From positions 203,501-267,500 of the forward strand of contig CAUYUJ010015021.1 of NCBI GenBank assembly GCA_963575745.1: a stretch of 64,000 nt of DNA, written 5' to 3'. The DNA is from Prorocentrum cordatum. Taxonomy: Eukaryota; Sar; Dinophyceae; Prorocentrales; Prorocentraceae. The notes under the pieces were generated by a model. It did no database searches. It was given only the letters and a program-made list of their open reading frames with translations, and had not been told where the DNA came from. The translations under genes were made by a program, and so were the position numbers. Below, piece by piece: positions 30,885 to 42,736 of the stretch. How positions within the stretch are numbered: position 1 is the stretch's first letter; every line of letters begins with the position of its first letter.

Positions 30885-31020
30885 GCCCGCTTCGGCGGTG
30901 TCTCTTCAGCAGTGGCGAAGCGTCTTGGCTTGCCTATAGGCCTACCAAAGAGTGTTCTAAGAACATTTTGTGGTTTGCACGAGGTGTTCTCAGAGCATTT
31001 CTTGTTGAGACTGTCCTGTT
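30885..31020. repeat. Dispersed repeat i (also at 59,085-59,330)
   Basis: AGTGGCGAAGCGTCTTGGCT, GCCTA..., GTGTTCTAAGAACATTTTG, GGTTTGCACGAGGTGTTCT. The copy at 59 kb has the same order, interrupted by a (TCC)n tract. Confidence 0.75.
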
Positions 31021-31104
31021 TTGACATATCGCGCCAATGTATACCATTGTTTTATATTATTAGAACATTTTTTGGGTTCTAAGAGCATTTTGTGGTAGGA
31101 CTAC

Positions 31105-31305
31105 ACCTTTCTCAGTTCTAAGTATTCGAAGGTTCTTTGATTTTTTTGGGGGGCCAAGATCCTTTCATTTCTAATTGCTCTATCCTGGGCCTCTTCCTGG
31201 CCACTAGGGGGGCAGGAAACCTAGAAACGAGCACAAGTAGAAATGAGCACGATTATAAATTCACGACGGCCTATCTTCATCCGGATGTATCTCTGTCGTG
31301 CCTTC
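31105..31305. repeat. Dispersed repeat ii (also at 53,320-53,515)
   Basis: CCAAGATCCTTTCATTTCT, CTATCCTGGGCCTCTTCCT, GCCACTAGGGGG, GAAATGAGCACGAT and CTTCATCCGGATGTA are shared nearly base for base with the region just upstream of the exon at 53,592. Confidence 0.85.
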
Positions 31306-31554
31306 GTCATTCTCGTGGGCACGGATGCGCTCGTCGCTCGTGCAGGACTGCGGGGGCGGTCGGTCCCTTCTCGAGTCTTGCGCCCTTCGGGGGTCCCCTG
31401 CAGGGGGGCTTCCTGCGGACGAGGGGGTGGAGAAGCCCAGGGGCCCGTCGAGGCCCTCTCGCCGCGCGCCTCCTGGGCCGCCGGTGGCAGGCACTTCTCA
31501 GGAGGTCGGGAGCCTTGTGACGGGGGTCAATGCAAACGGGGGTCAGACAGAGCG

Positions 31555-31740
31555 ACCGATTTTGCATGATCCTGCAGGGCCAGGATCGCATTGACCCGGG
31601 CTTGGGTGCAGGATCCTGCAGGATTTTGCAGGATCCTTCGCGTTGACCAAGGTTTGGGTGCAGGATCTTGCAGAATCTTGCAGGACCCTGCACGGCCTGA
31701 CTGGCCCGGGTCTGGGTTGACCCAGGTCAGAAGATCCTCG
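31555..31740. repeat. Dispersed repeat iii (also at 59,905-60,085), with TGCAGGATC units
   Basis: CCTGCAGGGCCAGGATCGCA, several TGCAGGATC/TTGCAGGATC words, then GGCCTGACTGGCCCGGGTCT and TTGACCCAGG. The same order occurs at 60 kb. Confidence 0.8.
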
Positions 31741-32129
31741 AGGAGGGGGAACGCACACAGACACAATGAGTCGTCGATTCCCAGGAAAGTGTAGGAACAT
31801 CTGGAAAGGGGGGGGGCGGAAGTCGAGAACTCCGAAGATATGGGAAACTATGGAGGATCCTGGGATTTGTGGTGTCCCGGGGCCCCTTCAAATCAGGAGC
31901 TGCGTGCCACCGGCACGCCGACAGGGGCAGGGCCACGTGCGTTCGCGCCCAGCTCGCCCACCTCGGTTGCATCTTCCGCCTGAGGGCACTCCAACTCGTG
32001 CCTCGGGCTTGGCATCGCTCGGGCGAGCGCACTTTCCCTAGCAAGGATCATCGAGGATCATATGTGGTCAGCTTGCGAAGAAAATGCTTGCACGAAACCG
32101 AGACATGCACGGAGGAGGGACGTCCGAGC
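31741..32129. other. No gene recognised
   Basis: Purine-rich start, then GC-rich sequence. No domain seen. Confidence 0.4.
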
Positions 32130-32290
32130 GGTGGCCAGCTCAGGGGCACGGCGGCGGACTGCTGCTGATATTCGCGGGCTTCTACCACAGCTCGCCGCTG
32201 TTTCGCGAGCTGGTGTCCGTCGCGGCCGCCCCCCTCCTGGGGAGGCGGGAGCAGGACGAAGGGCTGGCCGTCGTGGACGACTACCGCTGA
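32130..32290 (+). CDS. Possible OPR/RAP-type exon with stop codon
   Basis: The frame codes 'GGGLLLIFAGFYHSSPLFRELVSVAAAPLLG', 'REQDEGLAVVDDYR' and TGA at 32,288. Third positions are almost all G or C, unlike the flanks, and the 'FAGFYHSSPLFREL' helix resembles the FA-x-L-x-H-x-S-P-L-F part of OPR/TBC2-like repeats. A CAG acceptor is available at 32,135-32,140 (GTGGCCAG). If real it would be a terminal exon of an organelle RNA-binding protein lying upstream of the exons at 37.9 kb. The key Trp of the repeat is absent, so the assignment is weak. Confidence 0.35.
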
Positions 32291-32610
32291 CCTGCCCGGC
32301 TGCGTGCCGCCTCTGCGCCAGTGCGGAGCGCCCCGCCCACATGTTCGGCAGAGACTTGAGCGCGCCTTCTCTCCGGAAAGCGAGGACCAGGAAGTCCGAC
32401 ATCGACGTCAAGGACTTTCCCCTCCCTCCCCCCTCCCCCCATAGCCCTGCCACACAGACACACACACAAGCATACCGAGCTTTGCGCCGACACCGACATC
32501 AAGGATCCCTCCCTCCCTCCTTTTTCTGCGAATGTTTTAAATCAGAGTGAGGGGGCCGAACGGTCATTCACTGTCCCTGGGTGCGTGGCTGAAGTGGAAT
32601 TCCGCGGTGC
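32291..32610. other. No gene recognised
   Basis: C-rich and ACACAC-containing sequence leading into the TTG microsatellite. Confidence 0.45.
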
Positions 32611-32619
32611 GGATTCTCG

Positions 32620-32706
<87 letters not shown>

Positions 32707-32707
32707 G
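32611..32707. repeat. (TTG)n microsatellite
   Basis: About thirty uninterrupted TTG units. The poly-Gln and poly-Asn frames on the - strand are read-through. Confidence 0.98.
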
Positions 32708-32714
32708 TTGTCGT

Positions 32715-32935
32715 CGTCCCACCCGCAACCCGCCCCGCGACCCACCCGCGACCCACCCCGCGACCCACCCCGCGACCCACCCGCGACCCACCCGCGACCC
32801 ACCCGCAACCCACCCCGCGACCCACCCCGCGACCCACCCCGCGACCCACCCCGCGACCCACCCCGCGACCCACCCCGCGAGCCACCCGCGACCCACCCGC
32901 GACCTACCCCGCGACCCACCCGCGACCCAAACCAC
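32715..32935. repeat. GCGACCCACCC(C) tandem repeat
   Basis: Alternating 10- and 12-bp units GCGACCCACCC and GCGACCCACCCC, about twenty copies. Confidence 0.95.
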
Positions 32936-33400
32936 GTTCAAGGTACAAGCCACCATTTTCGGCGCCTGCGGCGGGCTTTTTTGCATTCCTTCCAGGTGGA
33001 GAGCCCGCGACCCACCCCGTGACCAACTCGCGACCAACCCGCGACCCAACCCACGTTCAGGGTACAAACCACATTTTTCGGCGCCTGCGGCGGGCATCTT
33101 TTGCATTCGTTTCAGGTGGAGAGCCCGCGGCCCACCCGCGACCACGTTCGGGGTACAAACCACATTTTTCTGCGCCTGCGGCGGGCATCTTTTGCATTCG
33201 TTCCCGGTGGAGAACCCGCGGCCCACCCGCGACCTAAACCACGTTCAGTGTACAAACAATTTTTGTTGGTGCCTGCGGCGGGCTGCTTTTGCATTCCTTC
33301 CAAGTGGAGGTGGAGAGCCCGCGACCCATCCGCGACCTAAACCACGTTCACTGAACAAACCAATGCCGCACAAGCGCGGCGGCGGATTTTTGCATGCCGT
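32925..33400. repeat. ~100-bp higher-order tandem repeat, five copies
   Basis: ACGTTC recurs at 32,934, 33,053, 33,144, 33,241 and 33,344. Each unit is ACCACGTTCAGGGTACAAAC, GGCGCCTGCGGCGGGC, TTTTGCATTC and GGTGGAGAGCCCGCG, followed by a variable number of the CCACCCGCGAC units, which explains the 91-119 bp spacing. Confidence 0.9.
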
Positions 33401-35870
33401 CTGAGCCCGCAAGGACCTCTTCAAGCCCCGCGCATCCACACCAGCCCGTCCAGCAACTCTGCCCTGGCGAGTTGCCTTGGTCAGAGAAGGCGGGGATCAT
33501 AAAGTGGAAAAAAGGATTGCGTTGCAGTTATCTTGGGAAAGGAGGGGGAGGCAGGTGGAGTAAACAGGGGACGAGGAGAACGCGGAAGAAGAGAGGATGT
33601 AAGGAGAATGTGGAGAAAGAAAAGGAGGAGGAGCAGGAGAACGAGGAGGGGGAGGAGGGGGAGGAGGGGGAGGCGGAGGACGAGGAGGGGGAGGAGGGGG
33701 AGGATGATGATGATGGACGACAATGGGAGGACGATGATGGAGGCCGATGAGGGGGAGGACGACAATGGGAGGACGATCATGAAAGGACGAGGGGGGGAGA
33801 GGGAGGACGAGGAAGAAGAGGAGGAGGAGGACGAGGTGGAGGAGGAGGATGACGATGACGATGAGGACGAGGGCGAGGAGGAGGAGGAGGAGGAGAGCGC
33901 CATCGACAGGGAAGGTGGGGGCCACGAGGCCCGCCGGCTCGACGACGCCCGCGTCGCCCGCGCCCGCCCCCTCACTCTTATCCGCAATTGCGGGGTGCTA
34001 CGTAATATTCTGGGCCCTGCATTGCCGTAGTGACGTAAAGATTCGGAGGCGGACCAGCAGGGGGAGAAGACGGAGGTGGACGAGCGAGGGGGAGGAGGAA
34101 GAGAAGGAGAAGGAGGAGGAGGAGAAGGGGAACGAGGAGGAGGAGGAGGAGGAGGAGGAGGAGGGCCAGCTTGAAGTCGCACGCGTGTTGGCTGACCCAG
34201 GCCGAACAAGCGTCGCTGGTGCTATTTTGTAGATACGCACGGCAAGAAACATTGTGATAAGAGATCCAGGGGGACATCTGTCGTCGATCGTTGAGCTTCC
34301 TGCGGTGCCCGAGGGTGTCTGCGGTTTCCAGGGCCACTAGGGAATAAGACATCTGCGATGGGTTATATCGGCGGCGGCCCGAGGAGGCAGTGAAGGGTGC
34401 AACACTTTCTCAGAAGACGGCGGGTCTTGTCGGAAGCCCTCGCGCCTTTCGGGATGACCCCAAAACTCTGCTCGGCCGGGAACCTAAGTAGGGTGGAAGT
34501 GAAAAGGGACGGGCCTCCTCAGAAGGCTCAGAAGATCTCCGGCCTTCACAGAGGCATTCTAAGCCAGCCCCAAAGTCACAGAAAACTTCCCAGAAGGCAT
34601 GCCGACTTCTGAGATGGCCCTGTCCTTCTCACTTCCCCCCTCGCTCGCCGCCGATGCGTTCCAGCCGCAGGAACTCGCAGCCTTGCCGGAGCCCCCCTTC
34701 GCCCCTGCTCCGCAAGAAAGCGGCGCTGGGCTGGGCCTGCGGGGGAGGGCCGGGATGGGCTGACGGGGGTGCCCCCCTATCAGAGGTAACCGACCACCTC
34801 TGATAATCACACCCAGGGGAAAAGAAAGATCTGGGTCCAGGGGGGATAATCGACGATTCGCCCCGGCAAGTCAACAACGACGACGACGAGGATGTTTTCC
34901 TCCTGCTCTGAGATCCTTGGCTCGTGCTCTTGAGATCCTTGGCACGTTGTTGATCATGTTGCTAGCCGACAAGATAGCAACTTCGACTCGTAACTTCCCC
35001 CCGCCATAATAAAGCTCGGCCTAGCCGCCCCTCTCCCCAGCCCAACTCTGTTTTGGCCAGGGATAATCCACTCCCAGCTGGGAAGGGGGGGGATGATTTG
35101 TTATCTGGGGCTTGCGGCCAGTGCTGCGGCCACTTCTCGTGGACCAGCGCAACTCCGCTTCCGTGCCATGCTGCACTGCCTCCATGGACCCCCCGCGCCG
35201 TGCTTCCTAAGGGCCTCTCGAGGCAGCCACCCCTGCCCGAGAACCGGCTCCTCGTCCCGAGTCGTTCCCCGACGGTCCGGGGGGCCCCTTCGAGGGCCCC
35301 AGCACCCTGCCCTCCGGGCGCGCTCTGGGCACCCGTGGGCCAGAGCCGACAGGAGGGGGGGGACGAGGAGGAATCGGTCCACCCCAGGAGGAGCCCCCCC
35401 GCTCTCCCGCCGCCCACTCCATCCCGCTCAGGAGGGGGAGGAGGATAGGACAGGATCGCAACCAGACGGTGTATGCTCTAATGTAGCTGCACGCCGCCCC
35501 CTGAGCTTGCCGACGAAGAAGGCGCACCAGAAGGCGGACACAGCGACCCAGCAACTGAGCGGCAGGACCAGGAAGCACGAGGCACGTATCTGATACCTCG
35601 TACAACTACCTCACATCAGAGACAGACAGGAGCTGAAATGTCACTCCTTCCCGCCATCCACACAGATACGGGTAGCATTGCACCATAACTTAATGAACGT
35701 AACTGCCACACCTCAATTGCAAGAGGAAAGGTGCAAAGCCGTCGATGCCGAGCATTCCAGCCGAAGATTTCATGGGGCACGCAAGGCCCATACCGATTAG
35801 CAGCAAAAAACCCTTCCAACCAAACAACTAGAAAGGACACATCCCACGAGCGCCAAGGAATTACGCGAGG
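33400..35870. other. Purine-rich tracts (33,540-33,900; 34,060-34,170) and unique sequence; no gene assigned
   Basis: The GGA/GAC tracts give long Glu or Ser frames that are not genes. A short segment at 34,599-34,670 reads 'AADAFQPQELAALPEPP', reminiscent of the 'FxPQELA' half of an OPR repeat, but it stops being repeat-like at once. 35,090-35,600 and 35,600-35,870 show nothing recognisable. Confidence 0.4.
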
Positions 35871-35879
35871 CGTTTAAAC

Positions 35880-36980
35880 AATGCACTGAAAGCTTGGTCT
35901 GCCTTGCCCAAGCACGCTCCTCGGAGGCTAACTGCTACCGACCGTTCTAACACCATGCCAATTCCAAGCGGTGTAGCTGACGATGGGATGTGCAACCTCA
36001 ACTTACAGCCCCAAACCGCGCGCGACAAGAAAAGAAACAGCCACTGTCTGCCCGTCTCCTGCACCATGTTGGGATGCGCAGGTCCATTGCGACACTGGAC
36101 GTGAGAACGCGCCGACGGACCGTGCAACGACCAGTAAGCTGCCACTGCCTGTCTTTCTCACACATGTTAATTCGAACATGTAATTGATGGTTGCCGGTGC
36201 AATCGTTCTCGCCCAGCCGAGCCCCGCACCGCCATTGTTCGCTTTTCTCGCACGTGTAGAAACAAGCAATGTAATTGATGACGGCTGGTGTACACTTGCC
36301 TTTCCGACCGCCGCAATCGAAACAGTGGCCGCACTCGAAGCGCATCCGATGCGACACTGAATCTGAGACCGCGGCGACGGCCGTGCAGCGGCGCCGAAAC
36401 TGCCACTGCCTGCCTTTCTCATACGCGCCATTTCAAACTGATAGCTGATGGTTGTCGATGCACGCGTCGCAACCGACCGAGCCTTGCACCACCTACTGTA
36501 CCCGCCACTGTCCGCCTTCCACAGACGTGCAGAGCCAAGCACTGTAGCTGATGGCACTGGCCCACTGCGGCACCGTGCTAGAGAACGCACCGACGGGCCG
36601 TGCAACGGCCACTGAGCTGCCATTGCCTGCCGCAATCGCACGTGCTGATTCGTACTGGTAGCTGGTGGTTCTCGGTGTCAGCGGCTCGTCCGACCGAGCA
36701 GGCCCCTGCCGAGAGAGCTGCCACTGTCCACGTGTCGCGCACGCGCATCTTTGAGCAATGTAGTTGATGACCGAAGTGAGACGCCCTGCGCTGATGCACT
36801 GGCCCACTGCGCCACTGCACCTGACAGCGTGCCAGCGGTCCTTGCAACGGCCAATCAGTTGCTACAACTTGCCTTCCTCACTCGTGCTGGCCCGAACAGT
36901 AGCTGATGGTTGCCGAGACGGGCCCCGCGCTCAGCCGAGCCGCGCACCGACAGACGGAACTGCCCCCGGCCATGCACAAA
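35880..36980 (-). pseudogene. Ghost pentatricopeptide-repeat (PPR) array
   Basis: On the - strand, fragments of the dinoflagellate PPR consensus ('VISYNAxIxACEKGxQWQxAL') appear in all three frames: 'INYIACFYTCEKSEQW', 'NMCEKDRQWQLTG', 'AYEKGRQWQ', 'TSVEGGQWR', 'TCDCGRQWQ', 'CATRGQWQ' and 'VINYIAQ'. The C-E-K-x-x-Q-W words lie about 95-120 bp apart (36,132; 36,236; 36,404; 36,498; 36,620; 36,718), close to the 105 bp expected of a 35-residue repeat. Frameshifts and stops occur in nearly every unit, so no protein can be made. The ancestral role would have been organelle RNA binding. Confidence 0.75.
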
Positions 36981-37224
36981 CGTGCAACAACCATTGTTTG
37001 TGGCTGCTGGCGGCCAGTGCAAGTGCCCGCGGCTGGCCGAGGAAGAATTCGCCCAGATCTTGCCAGCGCTCACACGGCTGAACGTCCCAACCAAGGCCAG
37101 AAACGACGATAACAGCTGCTGAACGTGCCCCTCAAGCGCCACGCGGAGGCACCGGGCGGGACGCTGGAGCAAGCCAGTGAGAGCCAACAAATGGTACTGC
37201 TGCGCTCCGCGCCCCTGTGCTTGA

Positions 37225-37315
37225 AGCAGGAGGGGGAGGAGGAGGAGGAGGAGGAGGAGGAGGAGGAGGAGGAGGATGAGGAGGAGGAGGAGGAGGAGGA
37301 GGAGGAGGAGGAGGA
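37225..37315. repeat. (GAG)n microsatellite
   Basis: About thirty GAG/GGA units with one GAT. Confidence 0.95.
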
Positions 37316-37667
37316 CCAGATGGGGCCAGGACGAGGATAAATTCGCTCAGAGCGCTCTGCGACGCTTTCAGAGCGTTCCGGGACGCTCTGGCAAGGCCGC
37401 GATGCCCGAGACATTTTTCAGAGCCGCCGGATCTGAGAGCTTCTGGGTCAATCCCCACCCGATGTTATCCTCGTCCTTGCCTCATCTCAGGAGGGGGAGG
37501 AGGACGAGGAGGGTACCCGCCTCGCTCCGAGGTGCGTCAACGTTCGATCGCAGCCCTACGTGTTTTTTCATTCCATCTTGCTGGTGCGATTAATTTTGCG
37601 TGCTCTCGTCCCGCCGACCCGTCGTGTGTGCGAGCCCGGGTTTCGCAGAGACAGAGAGAGAGAGAGG

Positions 37668-37698
<31 letters not shown>

Positions 37699-37936
37699 TA
37701 ATAAACCATCAAATCGCATCATAGATAATGAAAGACAGAGAGAGAGAGAAGAGTGCCCAGCAGCGGAGGTCTAGGCAGAACAGGAGAGTTCGGAAGGCAG
37801 AACATGAGAGTTCGGAGCAGGAGAGTTCGGAATAGTGATGGAAGCGGTTCGTGAGCAGTTGTCCCGGAGAGGTGGTGACGCCGCCGCGCAGCCTTTTTGA
37901 GGCGCCCGGCTCGCGCATGCTTCCTGCTACGCCTAG
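37316..37936. other. Short GA runs; presumed upstream intron or flank of the 37.9 kb exon
   Basis: GAGAGA at 37,645-37,697 and GAGAGTTCGGAA units at 37,780-37,835. No gene recognised. Confidence 0.5.
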
Positions 37937-38090
37937 GAAGTTGAACCAGGAGCTGGCAAATGCGACCACGTCGTCCGCAGTCCTACGAGTCATTGGTTCG
38001 CATCTGCCCGAGTTCGACGCGATCAATGTTGTCACAGCTCTCCACAAGCTGGCCAGGAGCGCGCGCATTCTGGCCCATCGCATGTTTGTT
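37937..38090 (+). CDS. OPR/TBC2-like protein, N-terminal repeat exon
   Basis: Codes 'KLNQELANATTSSAVLRVIG', 'SHLPEFDAINVVTALHKLAR', 'SARILAHRMFV'. This is the typical first module of dinoflagellate TBC2/RAP-like proteins: a helix with 'I/LxxxLxxFxxxNVxTALxxLAR'. The family is predicted to bind organelle RNA; no catalytic motif is expected. A TAG acceptor precedes it (37,934-37,936, after a pyrimidine-rich stretch), and GTGAGT, an excellent donor, begins at 38,091. The frame is also open upstream to an ATG at 37,851, so it might instead be a first exon. The exon ends in phase 0. Downstream exons of the same family lie on this strand at 42.7, 52.7, 53.6, 61.5 and 62.3 kb. Confidence 0.65.
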
Positions 38091-38877
38091 GTGAGTGGCT
38101 CGGCGTTCGCATGCGGTCCTGTGGAAATTCTCGCTGGCCGTTGCTTGGTCAGCATGTTGGTGCAGTCTCGGCGTGATGGTATCAGAGCCTCGCATGTGCG
38201 TCGAACCACCCATATGCCACTGACTCGTCTTGGAAAGGACAAGGAGGACAACAAAGAGGAGAGACGAGGGAGGACTGGGGAGGGAGGGCGCAGGAAGGAT
38301 GAGGGAGAAGGACGGAGTAGGTTGGAGAGAGGGCGGATGATAGCGGCGGGACGGGAGGAAGATGAATACCGAATGGAAGGGGCCAGAGTTATGGCGAGGT
38401 AGGAGGGGGGGCATGAGGACGCGGAAGAGGACGAGGAGCCACAGGCGGGGGGAGGGGAAGGAGGACGAGGAGGAAGATGAAATGCATCAGAAGATGATGA
38501 AGAGGAGGAGGGAGGAATTGCAGGAGGGACCGTCAGGGGTGGGAAGGACACAGTGGGAGAGTAATGGAGGCATAGAATGAGAGATAGGCTTGGATAGAGA
38601 GGCAGAGAGAGGGGAGGGAGACAGGGAGCAAAACAGAGAGAGATATAGAGAGTGAGAGAGATAGGAAGGGTCGGGTACACAGATACAGGGGAGGGACACA
38701 CGGCATCTACATTTCAAATGCATATACAAAAACGGCTCACAACAAGCAAACCACACCATACGCTGATTCTGGGGAGATCGAGAGAGAGAAAGAGAGATAA
38801 TGCAAGAAAGGGAGAGAGAGAGATAGAAAAGAGAGAGAGAGAGAGAGACAACGAGAGAGGAATAAACATAGCTGTAT

Positions 38878-38908
<31 letters not shown>

Positions 38909-38932
38909 AAGAGAGAGAGAGAGAGAACAGAG

Positions 38933-38963
<31 letters not shown>

Positions 38964-39058
38964 CATAGAGAGAGGGGGATCAGAGAGAGAGAGAGAGAGA
39001 GCGAGAGAGAGCGAAACTTCAGAAATAAGTAGGGACTTGAGAGAGATGTTAAGTGGGA

Positions 39059-39102
<44 letters not shown>

Positions 39103-42100
39103 AAAGGAGAGAGAGAGAGAGAAAGAGAGAAAGAGAGAGACAGAGAGGGGGGGAGGGGCAGAGAAAACGATGGAGGGAGGGAGAAACCTGTGAAGGAGGG
39201 AGGGGGGGGCTCTCTCTGTGTGTGCACATGTAGGAGTTCATACACAGTGAGATCTGTTGCTGTTCCATACATTGCAGCGGGCGCGTAGCAGACTGGGGAA
39301 GCGGGCGGTGGGCGGTGTACTTCGCGCCCAGCGTGGAGCAGCAGCGCCCAGCGAAGAGACAGATCAACAGAGAAAGAGAGCGGGAAAGATGGGGAGACAG
39401 GCTGAGAGAGAGGGAGAGGGAGTGAAGGAGAGAGAGTGCGGGGGAGGGGACATTACGAGATGATTCCAGGCTCACAGTGGCCCTGATGGATTTCAAAGGC
39501 TAATGTAGGCACAGCCCCGTCTGACTCTCTCTCTCTCTCTCTTGCTCCCTCTCTGTATTTCTGTGTTCCTCTCTCTCTCTCTCTCTCTCTCTCCCCCTCT
39601 TCTCCTCCTCCTCCTCGAGGAGTCCTCGTCAAATGAACCCTTACTACGGAGGCAACACTGAGGACCCCTTCCCGCAGGAACCCCGTCCAAGGAGCCATTG
39701 CTGAGCCATTTTTACTCAGGCAGTTTTGCTGAAGCAGCCCTTGTTCATGGAATCATTACTGCGCGCGCCCTTGATAAATGGACTGCCTTCACAAAGGGGC
39801 CCCTACTAAAAGAAAGTCTTCGTGATGTTTGAAACTACAGTCGGGCTCCTTCTGTAATCGAGTCCAGTGAGGTTTCTTACGCAAAAGGCTGGGACACCAT
39901 GGATATGTCTTGGTACACCGCGAAAACCATGAAAGCGATTGAACTTGGGAAGGGGCTGCGGGCCAGGGACTCCCTCCAAGAGGATCTCCCGAACATCTTG
40001 CTCTGGCTGTTTGAATGCTGATTCTTGTTATCAATGTTTTCTGGCGGCCCAGACTCTCGCATGAGGAATCATTGCGCAACATGTTGGAGAGGGAGTCAGA
40101 GTGGAAGAAACGCTTCGGAATGAGAATTCCCTAGATAAGGATTTGCTCACTTGAAGGATCCTTCTCAGTAGCGTTCTAGTCAAGAGTGATCCCTTACTTC
40201 ATATTGGCTACTATTCAGTAAGGGCTCCGTGGCACGGGCTCCTCATTCAGGATTCCCGTACGTAGCCGACATTCCGTTAGTACGGTTTTCTTTTGTAAGG
40301 GTCTTTTGGCCAAGGTTCATGGCAGCATTCATCCAAAGGGGTGCTCCTCCTTAGCGATTGCCTCAGAAAGGGAGCCGTACCAATGACCTCCGCGTCCCGC
40401 GGATCGACCCATTCAGAACGTTTTGTATATTTGAGCATTGCTGTAGCTCTAGCAGGTTTCTGTTAGAGCTGCCTCGCAACAGTGCACCGCTGGTGTTGTG
40501 GCCCTCGTAGCTGCGCGTTGCGGAGGCATCAAAACAGCGGCAGGCCTGTCCAGCCTCCCGCGAGGGCAAGACACGTCCCCCCCTGTGACGCAGCAGGAAC
40601 ATGAGTCCAATCCTCCTGCCGAGGGGGCCCATGGGTACCCCCCAGAATAATGATCAATAGACAAGTCCACGACCAAACGAATCTGTGTGACAGTTACAAC
40701 AACAAGCAATTCGAGTGCACACATCCCGCATCAGGTGTCAACACACACGTCGGCCAGAACGTCGTCGATTGAGAGAGGGAGATGGAGAGAGACAGAAAGA
40801 GAGAGAGAGAGAGCGAGGGACAGAGCGAGAGACACACGCTATAATAGTTCAAGCAACGGCACCCACAAATCTACCAGGCTACCTTCTAAGCTGATGACGG
40901 AAATACGGCGCGGCCCTGGGGCCTGCGGTGGATTTGTGCCGCATCGACGCGGCTGCTGCCCACCGCGGGCGATCGATCACGCTTGATCGCCGCCAGTGGC
41001 TCAGAACGAACGGCTCGCGCTATCTGCAAGGCTCGACCGTTCGGGGTCGAGCGATCCACGTGATGTCAGACTGCATCGCCCACGTCTTTGTGTATGTCCC
41101 CTGCGCGGGGGGGCGGTCAGGTGGCCGCCCGGGGCCGTCCCGTGCGCGGGCCAAGGGGGGGGCGTCGCACGCGTGGGCTTCAGGTCGGGGTCAGGACCGA
41201 GGTCGTGGTGCACAAGCGGCGGGCGCAGGGGTTCAGGACTCTTCTGGCCCCATGCGGCACCTGCAGGCCGAGCGGGCCTCTGCCAGTGCCCCGGCAGCTC
41301 CGAGTCGGGCCAGCTCCGCCCACGCTCGCCGTCCTGGTCCGCAGCGGCGGCCCGCCACGGATGTGGCGGGACGAGGCCAGGGCGCGGTTCCATGGCCCGA
41401 GCTCCGCGTGCAGCCAGCCTGGCGGTGGGGCAGGGGCCGCGCGTGGTGCGGCAGGGCGCGAGCGGTGGCCGCGCTCTTGCGGAGAGTGCCGCAGGCCCGC
41501 CTCGTCGTGGTCTGGCGGCCTGGGCCACGCCGGGTGGCGGGTGGCGGGTGAGGACACCCTGGGCGCACAGCTCGCCGACCCGGCGGCCGTAGGCCTCCGC
41601 CACGGCATGGACGGAGCCGGGCCTGGCCTGCCTTGGCCACCGTGGGTCGGGTGCCATGATGTCCGCACGCACGCGCGCGACCGGGCGGGGTCCCCCGAGC
41701 GAGCACGGTCGGGAAGCCGCGAGCCACCGCCGTGCCGTCCCGCGAGGGTGCGCGCGGGACGCCCCGCGAGGGCCACTGGGTGGAGCAGGTTGGCCGTCTC
41801 GGCCCGCGGGGCGTGCGGGGCGATACCGCGGAGGCGGCAGGCGTAGTGGAGACGGTGGCGCGGGCCGAAGTAGCACGGAGGACAAAAGGAACCCCTGAAC
41901 CTAAAAGCACGATGAAGGCGTAGCGTCACTGAGGTCCCCGTCGTCTCAATAGGGAGGGATGTGAGGAGGGGGGCGGTGAAGGGGCTGGGCGCCACGGATG
42001 CCCCAAAGTTGGCGCCGAGGATCCAGAAGCCCCCTTTTCCCTAAGGGTCGGGATAGTGACGCTGCCCCGACCCTGAGATGCGACAGTGCGAAAACAGATA

Positions 42101-42420
42101 GCATATTGAAAGTATCACGACCAGAGCCTTAGACTCCATCTTTCTGACGCATTTTCTGAAACATGTTGGTCTGTGATGGTCCTGCCGGGTACGCAACACA
42201 TGGCAGCTTCCCGATCTCCTGGGACGCTTTTCGGACCGCCCCGTCCCCCATGTGAGGCTCTAACTCCTACGACTATCAGAACCCCTCGCGAAAGGCGAGA
42301 GCTCCCTCGTCTTTGAGAGGGCTGGTATCGTGGCGCCGCCCCGACGTTCGGTGGCGAAATTCGGACGCCTACCAACGATTCCAGGCAGCTTCATGGGCGC
42401 CGGGAGTAGGGCTCGGCATC
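38091..42420. other. Repeat-filled putative intron
   Basis: GTGAGT donor at its start. It holds GA-rich microsatellites (detailed separately), a stretch at 39,600-40,680 of loose ~20-bp units (CCCTTACT, AGGGGCC) without a gene, a GA run at 40,770-40,835, and a very GC-rich segment at 40,920-42,000 open in all frames. On the - strand near 41,530-41,650 'SVHAVAEAYGRRVGELCAQG' resembles half an OPR unit, but no continuation was found. Confidence 0.45.
38570..39160. repeat. (GA)n microsatellite complex with a TATATA core
   Basis: GAGAGA runs interrupted by GAT and GGG variants, with TATATATATAG near 38,934. Matching CT runs occur at 39,518-39,596, 42,966-43,006 and 44,440-44,632. Confidence 0.95.
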
Positions 42421-42736
42421 CGTCGAACACGTGGCGAAGTCCGAACCCTACCGCTATGGGGCCACGAAGCGTGTGAGTTGTGTGCCGAAGCGAGTGCGGT
42501 GAGCGCGTGCGAACGCAGCCACGGGGGCCTGCGGTGGAGCTCCCCATGGGGCCGCGAATCGCGTGCGGGGTTATGCGGGGTGTGCCGACGTGGGCTGCGG
42601 CGGGCGCGTGCGAGCGGAGCCACTGGGGCCTCCGGTGGGCCTCCCGTCGATTCGGGGGAAGCGAAGTTTGGTGGGGCGGAGGCAGGGCTCGGATGGCGCC
42701 GCCCCGACGCTCTCTTTGGGACCCCCCCCCCCGCAG
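42421..42736. repeat. 101-bp direct repeat upstream of an OPR exon
   Basis: GTGTGCCGA starts at 42,480 and 42,581. Both copies continue with GCGCGTGCGA, CGGAGCCAC or CGCAGCCAC, GGGGCCT and GGTGG. A C-rich tract and CAG acceptor (42,720-42,736) follow. Confidence 0.7.

Noticed and set aside
34599-34760. 'AADAFQPQELAALPEPP' as an OPR exon
   Set aside because: The match stops after 'QELA'; no Trp-Ala core, and the following text is proline-rich and unrelated.
41001-41885. 294-codon - strand frame with 'SVHAVAEAYGRRVGELCAQG'
   Set aside because: Only ~20 residues resemble an OPR helix. The remainder is composition-driven Arg/Pro/Ala text and all six phases are open.
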